Of a DNA stretch of 64,000 bases, positions 22,120 to 31,670 are shown one piece after another; within the stretch, counting starts at the first letter, position 1; each line of letters begins with the position of its first letter. The notes under the pieces were generated by a model, which was not told the DNA's origin, did no database searches, and saw only the letters and a list, made by a program, of their open reading frames with translations. This stretch comes from Caenorhabditis remanei (Eukaryota; Nematoda; Chromadorea; Rhabditida; Rhabditidae), in the NCBI RefSeq assembly GCF_010183535.1, contig NC_071328.1:1674001-1738000 (forward strand), written 5' to 3'. A program made the translations under genes and the position numbers.

Positions 22120-24317
22120 ATGGTGAAACCAAAGGTAAAAATTTTTTGTTTATAAAAAAAAAGAAAGGAAAAAACCAATTTTCTTCTAGAAACCAATCGG
22201 AACGACCGCCCAAAATATTGATAAAAAAGCGGCGGAATCAGCGATTTTCGCCGATTCCGAAGGTCGAATCGGACTGCGGATTCATGCGAAACCGGGCGCC
22301 AAGAAGAGTTGTGTAGTAGGTTGGTGAGATAAAAAGAGAGATATTGTTTACAAAAATTTTCCCAAAAATCTGCAGCAATCGGAGAATCAGAAATCGACGT
22401 TTCGATTGGCGCCGCGCCGAGAGAAGGAGCCGCCAACGAGGAGCTCATTTCGTATTTGATGGCGGCGTTGGGGTTGCGCAAGAACGAATTACAGTTTGAT
22501 AAGGTACATAGAGAATGGTAAAAACTGATTAAAACAAACAAATTTTGAAAACCGAAAAAAAAACGAAATTTTGCGTGGTTTTTTGAATTTTGAAAAATGC
22601 AAGTGCGCTCCGCCGAACTTTGCGCGGGAATTTGAATCACAGTACGCTTCTCACAACCGCGCTCTACCGAAACCGAAGAAAATTGTGTGCGATAAGAGAA
22701 AAAGAGAAATTTTTCAAGGGAATTTCGGTAGAGCGCAGTTGAACTGAGTGAGAATCTGCAGACTTGTCAAAAATCGGGCCGGGCCGAGATTTTTCTTGAG
22801 TTCGGCGGGGCGGGCCGGGCCGGGCCAAAATTTTTCCTGATTTCAAAAAATGGGAACCCGTTTTTACCAAATTTTATTTGAAATTTTTCGAAAAAATAGA
22901 GTAAAAATGCTTAAATTATCATACATATTCACATTTTTCCTAAAATTTCAAAAAATTTCCAGAAAAAAATCAAAAACTCAAAATGTTTCAAAAGAGCCGG
23001 GCCGGACCGGGCCGAGATTTTTCCTGAGTTCGGCCCGGCCCGTGACAAGTCTGAGAATCTGTTTGAAAGATTTAACGATATCACAGAATTTTTTGAGCTG
23101 AAACTGTAAATGTTCGGTTTTTGATAGCGTAAGTACGCTCCACCGAACTTTGCGCGGTAATTTGAAGATAATTCTTTTCTGAACTAAAAATTGAAAAATT
23201 CTCAGTTTTTGGTGGTGCAAATGTGCTCTACCGGACTTGACGAGATAATGTTGATATTTTAAGTCAAATCGAGAGCAGTTTTATGATAAAATCCGATGAA
23301 AATCAGTCAAAATTCAAAATTAGACAAAAATTCCGTTTTTCAGTTTTTGAGACAGTTATCCCGAAAAATTCGAGTTTTTGTGTGAAAATCTCGGTTTACA
23401 TGCAAAAATTACGTATTTTTAAAAACTTTTTTGAAATAAATGTCTCAAAAACTGCAAAAAAACCGGAATTTTTGTCTAATTTTCGACTTATTTTTTTAAT
23501 CTTGTTTAAGATAAAACCGCCCGATTTGACTGAAATTTCGGGATTATTGCGTCAAGTCCGGTAGAGCATATTTGCATCACCAAAAACTGAGAATTTTCAA
23601 TTTTCAGTTCAGAAAAGAGTTTTCTTCAAATTACCACCGCGCAAAGTTCCGTGGAGCGCACTTACGCTATCAGAAACCTAACATTTATTGTTTTAGCTCA
23701 AAAAATGCTGATTTTCAGTTTTTTCAAGTTTTTCATCTAAAATTCACAAAGCTCGGCGGAGCGCATTTCCATCACCGAATTCAAAAAATCACGCAAAATT
23801 CCGTGTTTATTTTTCGAATAAGTAAAATTAAGATGGTAGAGCGAAAATAGTGAAATAAATCGATTTTACTATTCAAAACGTACAAGTATATAATCGAATG
23901 AACTAGAAGATGTTATCTGAAGTACCGAATGAGGGGAAGACGATGTTGTAAACAAAACAATTTAGGAAGGGAGAGAAACCAGTGGTAGAACATTTATTGT
24001 CGAAATAAAAAAGTGATACCCGGTGTTTGCGGACTTAATGCTAATTTTAATAATTTTTCCACTAAGTCCGCAAACACCGGGTATCACTTTTTTTATTTCG
24101 ACAATATATACCAAAAACACTGTTCACGTGAAACTCCCGTGATTAGAAGCAATCTAGATGATTGCGAGAACTCACAATGAACGATCATCCATATTACATC
24201 AGTCATTTGTGTATGTTTCAGGGAGCAAAATCGCGTAGCAAAGTGGTGTTGATTGAGACGAAACGGTTGACTATCGACGAGGTGCGCAAGAAGTTGGAGC
24301 AGGAAATTGGGAATTGA
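22120..24317 (+). CDS. UPF0235 / DUF167 family protein (C15orf40-like), 4 exons
   Basis: Exons 22120-22134, 22190-22319, 22376-22503 and 24222-24317 give 122 residues, about the usual size of the family. The family core is clear from about residue 40: LRIHAKPGAKKSCVV, then IDVSIGAAPREGAANEELIS, YLMAALGLRKNELQF and GAKSRSKVVLIE. The conserved PGA[KR] and AAPREGAANEEL.. G..SR.K motifs are what define DUF167. The biochemical role of this family is not established. The first exon encodes only five residues. The last intron is 1.7 kb and filled with repeats: a GGCC hAT-like element, a 0.6 kb palindrome and a perfect 42-base hairpin. Confidence 0.9.
22640..22745. repeat. Short foldback with GCGCTCTACCG arms
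   Basis: The arms read CGCTTCTCACAACCGCGCTC on the left and GGTAGAGCGCAGTTGAACTG on the right, around GAAGAAAATTGTGTGCG. Relatives are at 24366-24486, 34663-34798 and 63290-63395. A GCGC box with neighbouring ACCG is the commonest repeat motif in this window. Confidence 0.6.
22759..23053. mobile_element. hAT-like MITE with GGCC tracts, 295 bp
   Basis: The ends CAGACTTGTCA / TGACAAGTCTG match those of the 18985-19628 element, and the flanks are the same octamer AGAATCTG (22751-22758 and 23054-23061). The spacer between GGCC tracts is nearly identical to the one in the larger element, though the arrays are much shorter. Confidence 0.87.
23105..23785. repeat. Palindrome of about 0.68 kb in the last intron of the UPF0235 gene
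   Basis: The left arm (AACTTTGCGCGGTAATTTGA, then AATTCTCAGTTTTTGGTG, then CTCTACCGGACTTGACG) is answered in reverse order on the right (CGTCAAGTCCGGTAGAG, CACCAAAAACTGAGAATTTT, AATTACCACCGCGCAAAGTT). The centre is near 23.40 kb. Confidence 0.7.
23996..24105. repeat. Near-perfect hairpin with arms of about 42 bases
   Basis: The left arm runs 23996-24037 and the right arm 24063-24105, around a 25-base AT-rich loop. The arms include AAGTGATACCCGGTGTTTGC and its exact complement. The only visible difference is one or two bases in an A/T run. It lies in the intron before the last exon of the UPF0235 gene. Confidence 0.85.
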
Positions 24318-25418
24318 GGTAAAAATTAATGGGAATTATTCGGGAAATGCGCTACACCTGTATTAGCACAACACGCTTCTTACAACTGCGCTCTACCGAA
24401 ACCGAAGAAAATTGTGTGCAAAATTGAGAGACGCAGAGAGAAAAAGAGACATTTTTCGAGGGCATTCCGGTGGAGCGCAGCTGTTAGAGCTGTGCCAAGC
24501 TGATTATATTGATACTCGAAAATCTTGGAGATAAACCTTGTGTAATCCACGTGGCCCGAGACAAGCATATTGAAGAACTCCAGTTTTACCAACAGTAATG
24601 GTCAGAATTCTAACAACTTTGGCGGTTTTCAGTTGAAAATGTCCAAGAGAGTGTTACGGTCTCACTGATAGTCCCACTATGTAAAATTTATAAAGGATCA
24701 TACAAACCAGATATAGAGCTCCATTTTTGTAGTTGAAAACTTTTTGTACGGACACTCCCTAGAGAGTTATGGTCATTTTAAGGGAACAACTCAAAAATGT
24801 CACTAAAATCGACCAATTTCAGTGCGATTTTTGAATTTTCGTCTTAAAATGACCATAACTCTTTAGGGAGTGTCCGTACAAAAAAGTTGTCAACTACAAA
24901 AATAAGGCTCTATCTTTGTTCTGTATGATCCATAAAGAATGTTATTGGTGGTACAATCAGATACCGTAACCCCAGGACACTTTCAACTGAAAAATGCCAA
25001 AGTTGTTTGAATAATGCATATTTCTGGATCATAGAAGAATAAAGTTGCTTAGGAATATTAACAGTCAAAAATTCTGAAAAAGCTTGGGATGTTCATGTTA
25101 CCTTAAATACCCGAACACATTTTGAGGATAACTGATGTCGTAAAACCTATGAAAGTAAGCCATGCCCGTGACTGAAATTAACAAATTCGTTAAAAACCCA
25201 TTTTTCCTAACTGTAATTCAAAACGATAACATTTTGCAACAACTTAATCAGATGTTTTGTCAATTGTTGACCTGTCCTTCATGTTTTGACAAGTGCAAGT
25301 TTGCACAGCTGAACAAATTGATTTAGACTGTTGTTTTCAAAAAAAAAGAACAGTACTTTCCTGATTTTAGTCATGTTTTCGAGTGAGAATCGTATATAAA
25401 TGAGATCAACGTCGACAT

Positions 25419-25887
25419 CAGAGCTGTGCGGAATTCCTTCTTCCTTCTTCCTTCTTCCTTCTTCCGGGCATTTTTTCACTTCCTTCTTCCTTTTTCCTTC
25501 TTCCTTTTTGAAAATTTTCGTTCCTTCTTCCTTCTTCCGTCTTCCTTTTTTGAAATTTTACTGCCAACGTCTTTTTCGTAATATATTTGAAATTTTAAAT
25601 ACTAATTTCTTTGTTTTTTATTACCCGGTTGCAATTAAAATTCAATTAAAAATGTTCCTAAACAAGCTGACAAATTTCGACATCCGTTTTGAAAAAATTT
25701 CTTCCGACTTCTGCTCTTTTTTCACTTCCTTCTTCCTTCTTCCGGGCATTTTTTACTTCCTTCTTCCTTCTTCCGTCTTCCTTTTTGAAAATGTTCGTTC
25801 CTTCTTCCTTCTTCCTTTTTAAAAATGTTATTCCTTCTTCCTTCTTCCGTCTTCCTTTTTTGAAAATTTTACTTCCGCACAGCTCTG
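25419..25887. mobile_element. hAT-like MITE with TTCC/TTCTTCC minisatellite interior, 469 bp
   Basis: The ends CAGAGCTGTGCGGAA and TTCCGCACAGCTCTG are perfect inverted copies. The flanks are the identical octamer GTCGACAT (25411-25418 and 25888-25895). Most of the interior is tandem CTTCCTTCTTCC-type DNA in two blocks, separated by about 170 bases of ordinary sequence. No protein is encoded, although long frames arise from the low-complexity DNA. Confidence 0.9.
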
Positions 25888-26753
25888 GTCGACATTTGTG
25901 CTGAGTGGAATTTTGGATTTTTTACGCTTCCCACCTAGTAGTTATCAGCTTGAAAAATGTGTTCGCCTACTCGAATTTACTGAAATTTTTTGAGGTTTTT
26001 TGCGGGACACAGGGGTGCAAAACGCAAGGTCGCTTAAACGCGCTCCGTCGCTCAGCGGTTGTCACGGTGCCAAAAACTAACTTGGCTGAGTGCCAAGTTC
26101 AAGTTTAGCGTGTGTTTGTCGCATCTTTCGATGAAAAACGCGACGCACACGCATCGCGACTCGGCCGGTAATTTCAAAACTTTTCGTTGCGGACCTTACG
26201 CCTCGCATCCCTGTGCGGGAAAGCTATCAGTGTTTACCAAAAACAAAATTTAACCATTTTCAGGGGCTTTTTAAGACAAAATAAGGTCAAAATCAACTTC
26301 TAAGTATTACATTTTATTCTGCCTTCTGCCCTTTGGCAGTATTTTTTCATTCCGATTTCCTCCTTCCGTTGTCCGCCTTCCGGTCATCTCTGGTCTGAGC
26401 TACTTAGAAGTTCTCCGAACTGTTTTAATACAAGTTATCGAACATTAATAATCCGTCCGAAGCTGTTAGGAAAAAAAAATTAAAAATTAAAACCTAGTTT
26501 TGCAGGTTATCGGCAAAATCTGCAAATCTCAAATCCACTTTAGACGGTGCAGATTTGTCAATTTCATTGTTTAGGAATTCAAAGTGGGAACTTTTCTGCG
26601 TAGAAATCAAGTTTGCAACATTTTCCAGTACCATCGCCGCGGCTGGCCCAAAAAAGTTTTGACACCAGAAGGGGTCGAACCCTGGTGGTCAGACTGGTAC
26701 CAAACAGTCAAAAGTATATCAAGTCATGTTTTCAGTTGAAACTCTAGAAATCG

Positions 26754-27040
26754 CAGACTTGCAACGGGCCGGAATGAAAATTTCAAGGGCCCGGCCCGGC
26801 CCGGAAATTCAGTACAGAAAAAAATTCAAAATTTTTTTTTCGAAAATTTCCCGATTTTTTTTTGAAAAATATTTCTTAAAAAACAATTTTTTGTAGGTTT
26901 CGAAGGTTTTTGAAAAATATACTTGAGGAAAAATATGAAAAATTTTCAGAAAATAAATTTTTGGACAAAAAATTGTAGTGAAAAAAGTTCAAAAATTCAA
27001 ATCCGGGCCGACCGGGCCGGCCCGGAATTTTGCAAGTCTG
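26754..27040. mobile_element. hAT-like MITE with GGCC tracts, 287 bp, slightly imperfect flanks
   Basis: The ends CAGACTTGCAA and TTGCAAGTCTG are inverted copies. The flanks are GAAATCG and GAAATCCG, which looks like a target duplication with one base lost. Inside are GGGCC..GGCCCGGCCC tracts next to both ends. Confidence 0.75.
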
Positions 27041-27395
27041 GAAATCCGCGGCGGTTTGATATAAACACGCGGCCGGCCGCGATTTCTGACAGCCTTGGTC
27101 CACAGACATCCTGTCCACACTTTTTGACCTTTCTGTCTTATCTTTCATTTTTACGTCATCTGTGCCCACTTCGCAACAAAATTTGTTGAACAAACAATAA
27201 CACGTGTTGTCTGTGTCTCCGCCACCCCATCTGCCATTCCCACAAAATAAGCCACTGTCACAATTAGTTCTCTCTCACTTTTTTTGTCTCTCTCTCGGCC
27301 ATTTTTCTCTCCGTCCTCCTCTTCTCACCCCGCTGCTAGCTATTTGTCATTATCAGTCAGTGATCACTGGCCTACAAACAACACAACGCTACATT

Positions 27396-30163
27396 ATGAG
27401 AAGTTATTGCCTTATTTTCTGCAGTTTTCTGGTTTGTTCAGTGGAGCGCACTAGCCTTTAGTTTCCATCCAAGACATTTTTAGGTCCCCCTTATCTCGGC
27501 CACCGCTCAACCAGAATTATGTGACGCCTATGAGACGGTTGAACGGAAATTCAACTGCGGGCCGCGTGGATATCCGTTGCATTTTGGTCTGAGGAATTGT
27601 TTGGTCTTTAATAATCAAAGTGGGAATATTTTTTCCTTTTTTGATTTTTTGGTAAACTCGTCTTTTTTAGCCATCATCGACAAATTCACTCCAAAAGGCC
27701 GCGAATTCGTCGGCTGCTCCACTCGTTGTCTCGTCAAGTCTATACTAAATATTTCTGAAGTGAGTTTCGGGGAGAATCCGGTGTTGTTTTTGGTTTTCTG
27801 ACCAGTATTTCAGAGAATTATGCATGCAAATGTGATTTCGGGTCAGAAACAGTTTTCACAACATTTTTGACATTTTTTTTTGGAAATTTGCGTCAAAAAG
27901 AAATCCTACTTTTAATTGAAATTTGGAAAGATTGTCGAAAATTCGAATTTTTTGCAGAAGAATCAGCATATATAATGCTGAAAGTTTGATCAGGGCCGAA
28001 ATTTTTCTGTTGGGTTTCTAGGCCAGCGTTCTCAAAATGGAAAGTTGCTTCTTGTAGCCTTGCGGCCGCTGACCTAGAAATCCAAACAGAACATATCATG
28101 ATCACACTCAGCAGGCCCATACTCCCAGGGGGCATTGGGACAGGGGGCATCGTGCTCATAGGGGGCATTCGCTCAGAGGGGTCACTAAATCTTAGGGGGC
28201 ATTTCGCTGATACTCTTAGGGGTCATTTCTCATATGCTCATAAGGGGCATTGACCCTCATTCTCAGAGGGGTCATGGAAATGCTCAGAGGGGGCATCAAT
28301 ATTTTCAGAAGAGGCATCAGTTTTCTCAGAAGTGTCATCAGAAAAATTGCTATAAAAGTGTTTTGAGAAATTTGGCAGAAACTCAATGACAACAAAGACT
28401 CATCGAATTCACATTTGTTTTAGCCCAATGATGTGACGCTAGATATTAGAGATTCTGAAATGCCACCGTAAATCATTCACAACATTCCCCATCTTTCTAA
28501 TATGTTAGAAATGCCGCGAGCTTTTAATCTATGAAAAGTATTTCGAAATGCTCTACAGGTCACAAATAAATGATATCTAGTGTCATTTTGAATACAGTTT
28601 AAAAAAAACATGTGAAACTTGAAGTTTTTAGTTAGATAAACAATTAAAATATTGAGACAATTAGTGAGACACATGCTCAAAGCTGACTGCTTTTTAACTA
28701 AAAACTGCGAGTATCGCGTTCTTTTTGGAGAGTACTGTAGATATAGTCAATGAGAGATTGTCAATGATGAGTATTGTAGTCCTTGAGAAAAATGTAGTCA
28801 TTGCGACGTGTATTCAATGATTTTTTGCCGATAAATTTCACAATGATTAAATAGATGTTTTTTGAAAAAGTTAGTAATGACACTGATTATTTCAATACAT
28901 CTTCTACGAAAAGATTATCCCAATAGAAGCTTTCTGACAAACGAACAAAAATCTTATAAGAGAAAGAAATAGCAAAAGAGCCTTTGATATTGGGGTTGTA
29001 AATTATTGAGAGAATCTTTTCGAAGGAAAACTTTTTGGAGGAAAATAACATTTAATCATAACATTTAATCAAAATTTCTCAAAGCCCGCGAAATCAAGTT
29101 TATCTGGCCATCCAATCATCGAAAACTAACCGTATTCAACTTTTATAGCAATTTTTCTGATGACACTTCTGAGAAAACTGATGCCTCTCCTGAAAATAAT
29201 GATGCCCCCTCTGAGAATTTCCATGACCCCTCTGAGAATGAGGGTCAATGCCCCCTATGAGCATATGAGAAATGACCCCTAAGAGTATCAGTGAAATGCC
29301 CCCTAAGATTTAGTGACCCCTCTGAGTGAATGCCCCCTATGAGCACGATGCCCCCTGCCCCAATGCCCCCTGGGAGTATGGGCCCACTCAGCATATATCC
29401 GACCGAAAATTCGCGTTTTCAGGTGTTTTTTCAGGGATTTTGAGTCTCATCCCCAGGAATTTCCAGAATCTCTACACATTTCAAAACATATGTATTCCCA
29501 GATTCTTCAGTTCTCCACCAACTGTAAAAATCGGAAATCCAGTAATATTTTTTGAATGCAGGAAAATCTGTGTAGATTACGTCAAAATGTGCAGAAACAT
29601 ACAAAGATTCTAGTTTTCTGCATGTCCGGATGTCCTAAATCTAGTTTTCACTGCCAAAACGTCAAAAGAACGTGAAAATTCCAAGCAAACACTTGAAAAC
29701 TTGAAAAAAATACACGCGAAAACGCGAACAATCGATCGAGAAAATGCTCAAATGTGGTCACGGCCAAAATTGCGCTGGCCTAGAAACCCAACAGGAAAAG
29801 TTCGGCCATGACCATTTTGCGAGCTGAAAATTTTTTATATGTTTTTTTTTGGGTTTTTGAGTATAATCCATAGGAATTTTCATAACACAGCCTCAACCCT
29901 ATCGTGATTTTCCTATAACCAAATTGTTCTCTGTCTCATTGCAGTTCTCCACAAGCTGTGCCCAAGTCCAAGAAGAAGCGTTCAAATCCCACGTCGACTG
30001 TTATCTCAACTGTGACTTTTGTGACGTGTGCAAAACCGAGAAACTCGCCTTCCTTAAAAGTTACGATTGGACCGATTTTCTGAGTTTCGCCGCCCTTCAA
30101 CAAGTCTTCGCAATCGTTCGAAAGTGTGGAGTGTTTGGATGTTTCCGGGTTTTTGATTTTTAA
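27396..30163 (+). CDS. Secreted Cys-rich protein, stanniocalcin-like, 4 exons
   Basis: Exons 27396-27431, 27484-27619, 27671-27759 and 29945-30163 give 159 residues. The N-terminus MRSYCLIFCSFLVPLISATA is a signal peptide. The body carries about ten cysteines. The run FTPKGREFVGCSTRCLVKS, an N-glycosylation site (NIS), and FSTSCAQVQEEAFKSHVDCY, then CDVCKTEKLAFLKS, follow the order seen in stanniocalcins (F..GK.FVK..L.C.., C..FQ.M...VQEEC). Stanniocalcins are secreted glycoproteins that regulate calcium and phosphate in vertebrates. The resemblance is partial and cysteine positions are shifted, so a nematode-specific secreted family is the alternative. Intron 3 is 2.2 kb and holds a complete Mutator-like element. 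The last exon ends shortly after CGVFGC; a polyadenylation signal follows at about 30245. Confidence 0.65.
28114..29384. mobile_element. Mutator-like non-autonomous element, 1271 bp, 9-base target duplication
   Basis: The terminal inverted repeats begin GGCCCATACTCCCAGG and extend at least 250 bases with few differences. They are themselves built of tandem [GA]GGGGCAT units separated by CTCA-type spacers. The flanks are the identical nonamer CACTCAGCA (28105-28113 and 29385-29393). Long inverted repeats with a 9-base duplication are the hallmark of Mutator/MULE elements. The roughly 0.77 kb interior has no transposase. It sits in intron 3 of the stanniocalcin-like gene. Confidence 0.88.
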
Positions 30164-31670
30164 GAATTTTTCCAAATTTTTGTGGTTTTTTCAAATAATT
30201 TATTGCATTTTCTGGTTGTTTCAGTTAGTCGGGTTAAATTCTGTTAATAAATCGATAAGGGTGTGAAACAACAACATGAAGAGGCGACACATTGAGTATA
30301 GAGTATATACTCAAGTACGTGTTTCCAAGGCGACGGGAGAAATGGAGCCGATGGGGCTCTCCTCCTCCTCTTCTTCTTCTTCTTTTTCTGCTTTTCCCTT
30401 CATTCAGAATTGTCTTGTTATATCAAGTCAGAAGCGCCTTGCTTAGTTTTTTTATTGGTTTTTTTTCTTTTAATTTTGATTCTTTGGGTAAAAGCGGCAG
30501 GTGGAATAAGAAAAGAGAACGGGGCCAAAAAGCAGAAATGAGAAAACACCTGCAAAATATAGAAACAATAGACAGGTCAAATTTTCGAAAAAAGACTTTT
30601 TGGCGGAGTAGACTACAAACTACACTTTCTACAGCTGAAAATCGAAGAAAGGAGAATTTTACTCGATAAACCCCGTATTCTTGTCATAAATGCAATTTTC
30701 GGGACTTTTTTTTGTTAAAAATTTCTACAAACAGATTTTAAAGGAATTTCTCAAATTCTAGACTACAAACTACAAACTATACTTTTCCACGCTTTTTAGT
30801 CGATTTCGCTGCCAAAAACTGTCGATTTTCAGTGATCTTCGAATTGTTTCAAAATGTGTAGAACAATATAGAAAAAATTCAAAAAACAGCGAATTTTCAG
30901 TACTGAAAATGCGGATAATGTGTGATCCTGGCAGAAATTTTTCAGTTTGGGTTTTTAGGCCAGCGGTTTTGACCTTGAGACCGCTGGCCTAGAAGCCCAA
31001 ACATAAAGATTTCGGCCATGATCATACTTTCAGACTTTTTCAGCCGGAATATTCGCGTTTTTTCTGAAAAACAATTGTCCACGCTTTGCCTCAGATCGCA
31101 ATTTCTGCTAAATTTTTTCGAATTGTTAGAAAAAAATTCGAAGTTTCTCCAATGTGAATGCGCTCTACCGCAAGATAAAGTCAAGATGATAATCTTGTTC
31201 ACGAGAAGTACACGAATGGGTCATAGTTTCCTTATCTCGCAATTTTTTCAAAAAGTTCGACAGAGCGTTCTTTCACTATTGCCAGAATTTATTATTTTCT
31301 TATTCAACTCTTTTCTGCGCCGCCCACTTTGCGATCTCATCGCAAACTGAGCTCTGATCTCCCCAAAAAACCGCGTCTCGAGTTGCAAAAGTAGGCGGAG
31401 CTAAACCTCCGCATTTCATAAAATGTTTTCCAACTATACGAAAGTTTTCGAAAAGCGAAAAACATTTCCAAAGAATTATCTAATTATCATATTGGAAGCC
31501 GGTGATTAACACAAACCTTTAGGGAGAAATCGCGTGATACATAGAGATCATATAGAGAAATTTTGGAATTTCGAAAACAAGTTTGATCATTCGGAGATCA
31601 CAGCTCATGAGATAGAGCTCATTTGCTTTCTTCTCGAAAATTGAAATTTTAGAGCTCCGCCTCTTCAAAC
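30164..31670. other. Intergenic stretch, no gene seen
   Basis: It holds a polyadenylation signal for the upstream gene near 30245, CTCCTCCTCTTCTTC low-complexity DNA at about 30.36 kb, and a foldback at about 30925-31020 (TTTGGGTTTTTAGGCCAGCG / CGCTGGCCTAGAAGCCCAAA). The same module brackets the Mutator-like element at about 27.99-28.09 and 29.75-29.82 kb. Confidence 0.55.

Larger units (their letters stand above)
24318..27395. other. Intergenic stretch with repeats
   Basis: No gene is seen between the UPF0235 gene and the stanniocalcin-like gene. It contains a GCGCTCTACCG foldback (24366-24486), a decayed Tc1-like MITE (about 24.60-25.01 kb), a hAT-like MITE with a TTCC array (25419-25887), a CGCGACGCACACGCATCGCG module near 26.14 kb, a tRNA T-arm-like scrap at about 26664-26700 (minus strand), and a GGCC hAT-like element (26754-27040). 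A pyrimidine-rich stretch at about 27.20-27.33 kb precedes the next gene. Confidence 0.6.

Noticed and set aside
23996..24105. Bacterial-style terminator or microRNA precursor
   Set aside because: The context is a eukaryotic intron; the stem is too long and perfect for a standard microRNA precursor without small-RNA evidence, so it is listed only as a hairpin.
25400..25904. Open frames of 140 and 71 codons rich in Phe, Ser and Leu
   Set aside because: They arise from TTCC/TTCTTCC repeats inside a hAT-like element with an 8-base duplication; no protein-like composition or splice structure.
28114..29384. CRISPR-like array of GGGGGCAT repeats
   Set aside because: Units are short, spacers are not unique, the array is mirrored at both ends of a transposon, and the genome is a nematode.
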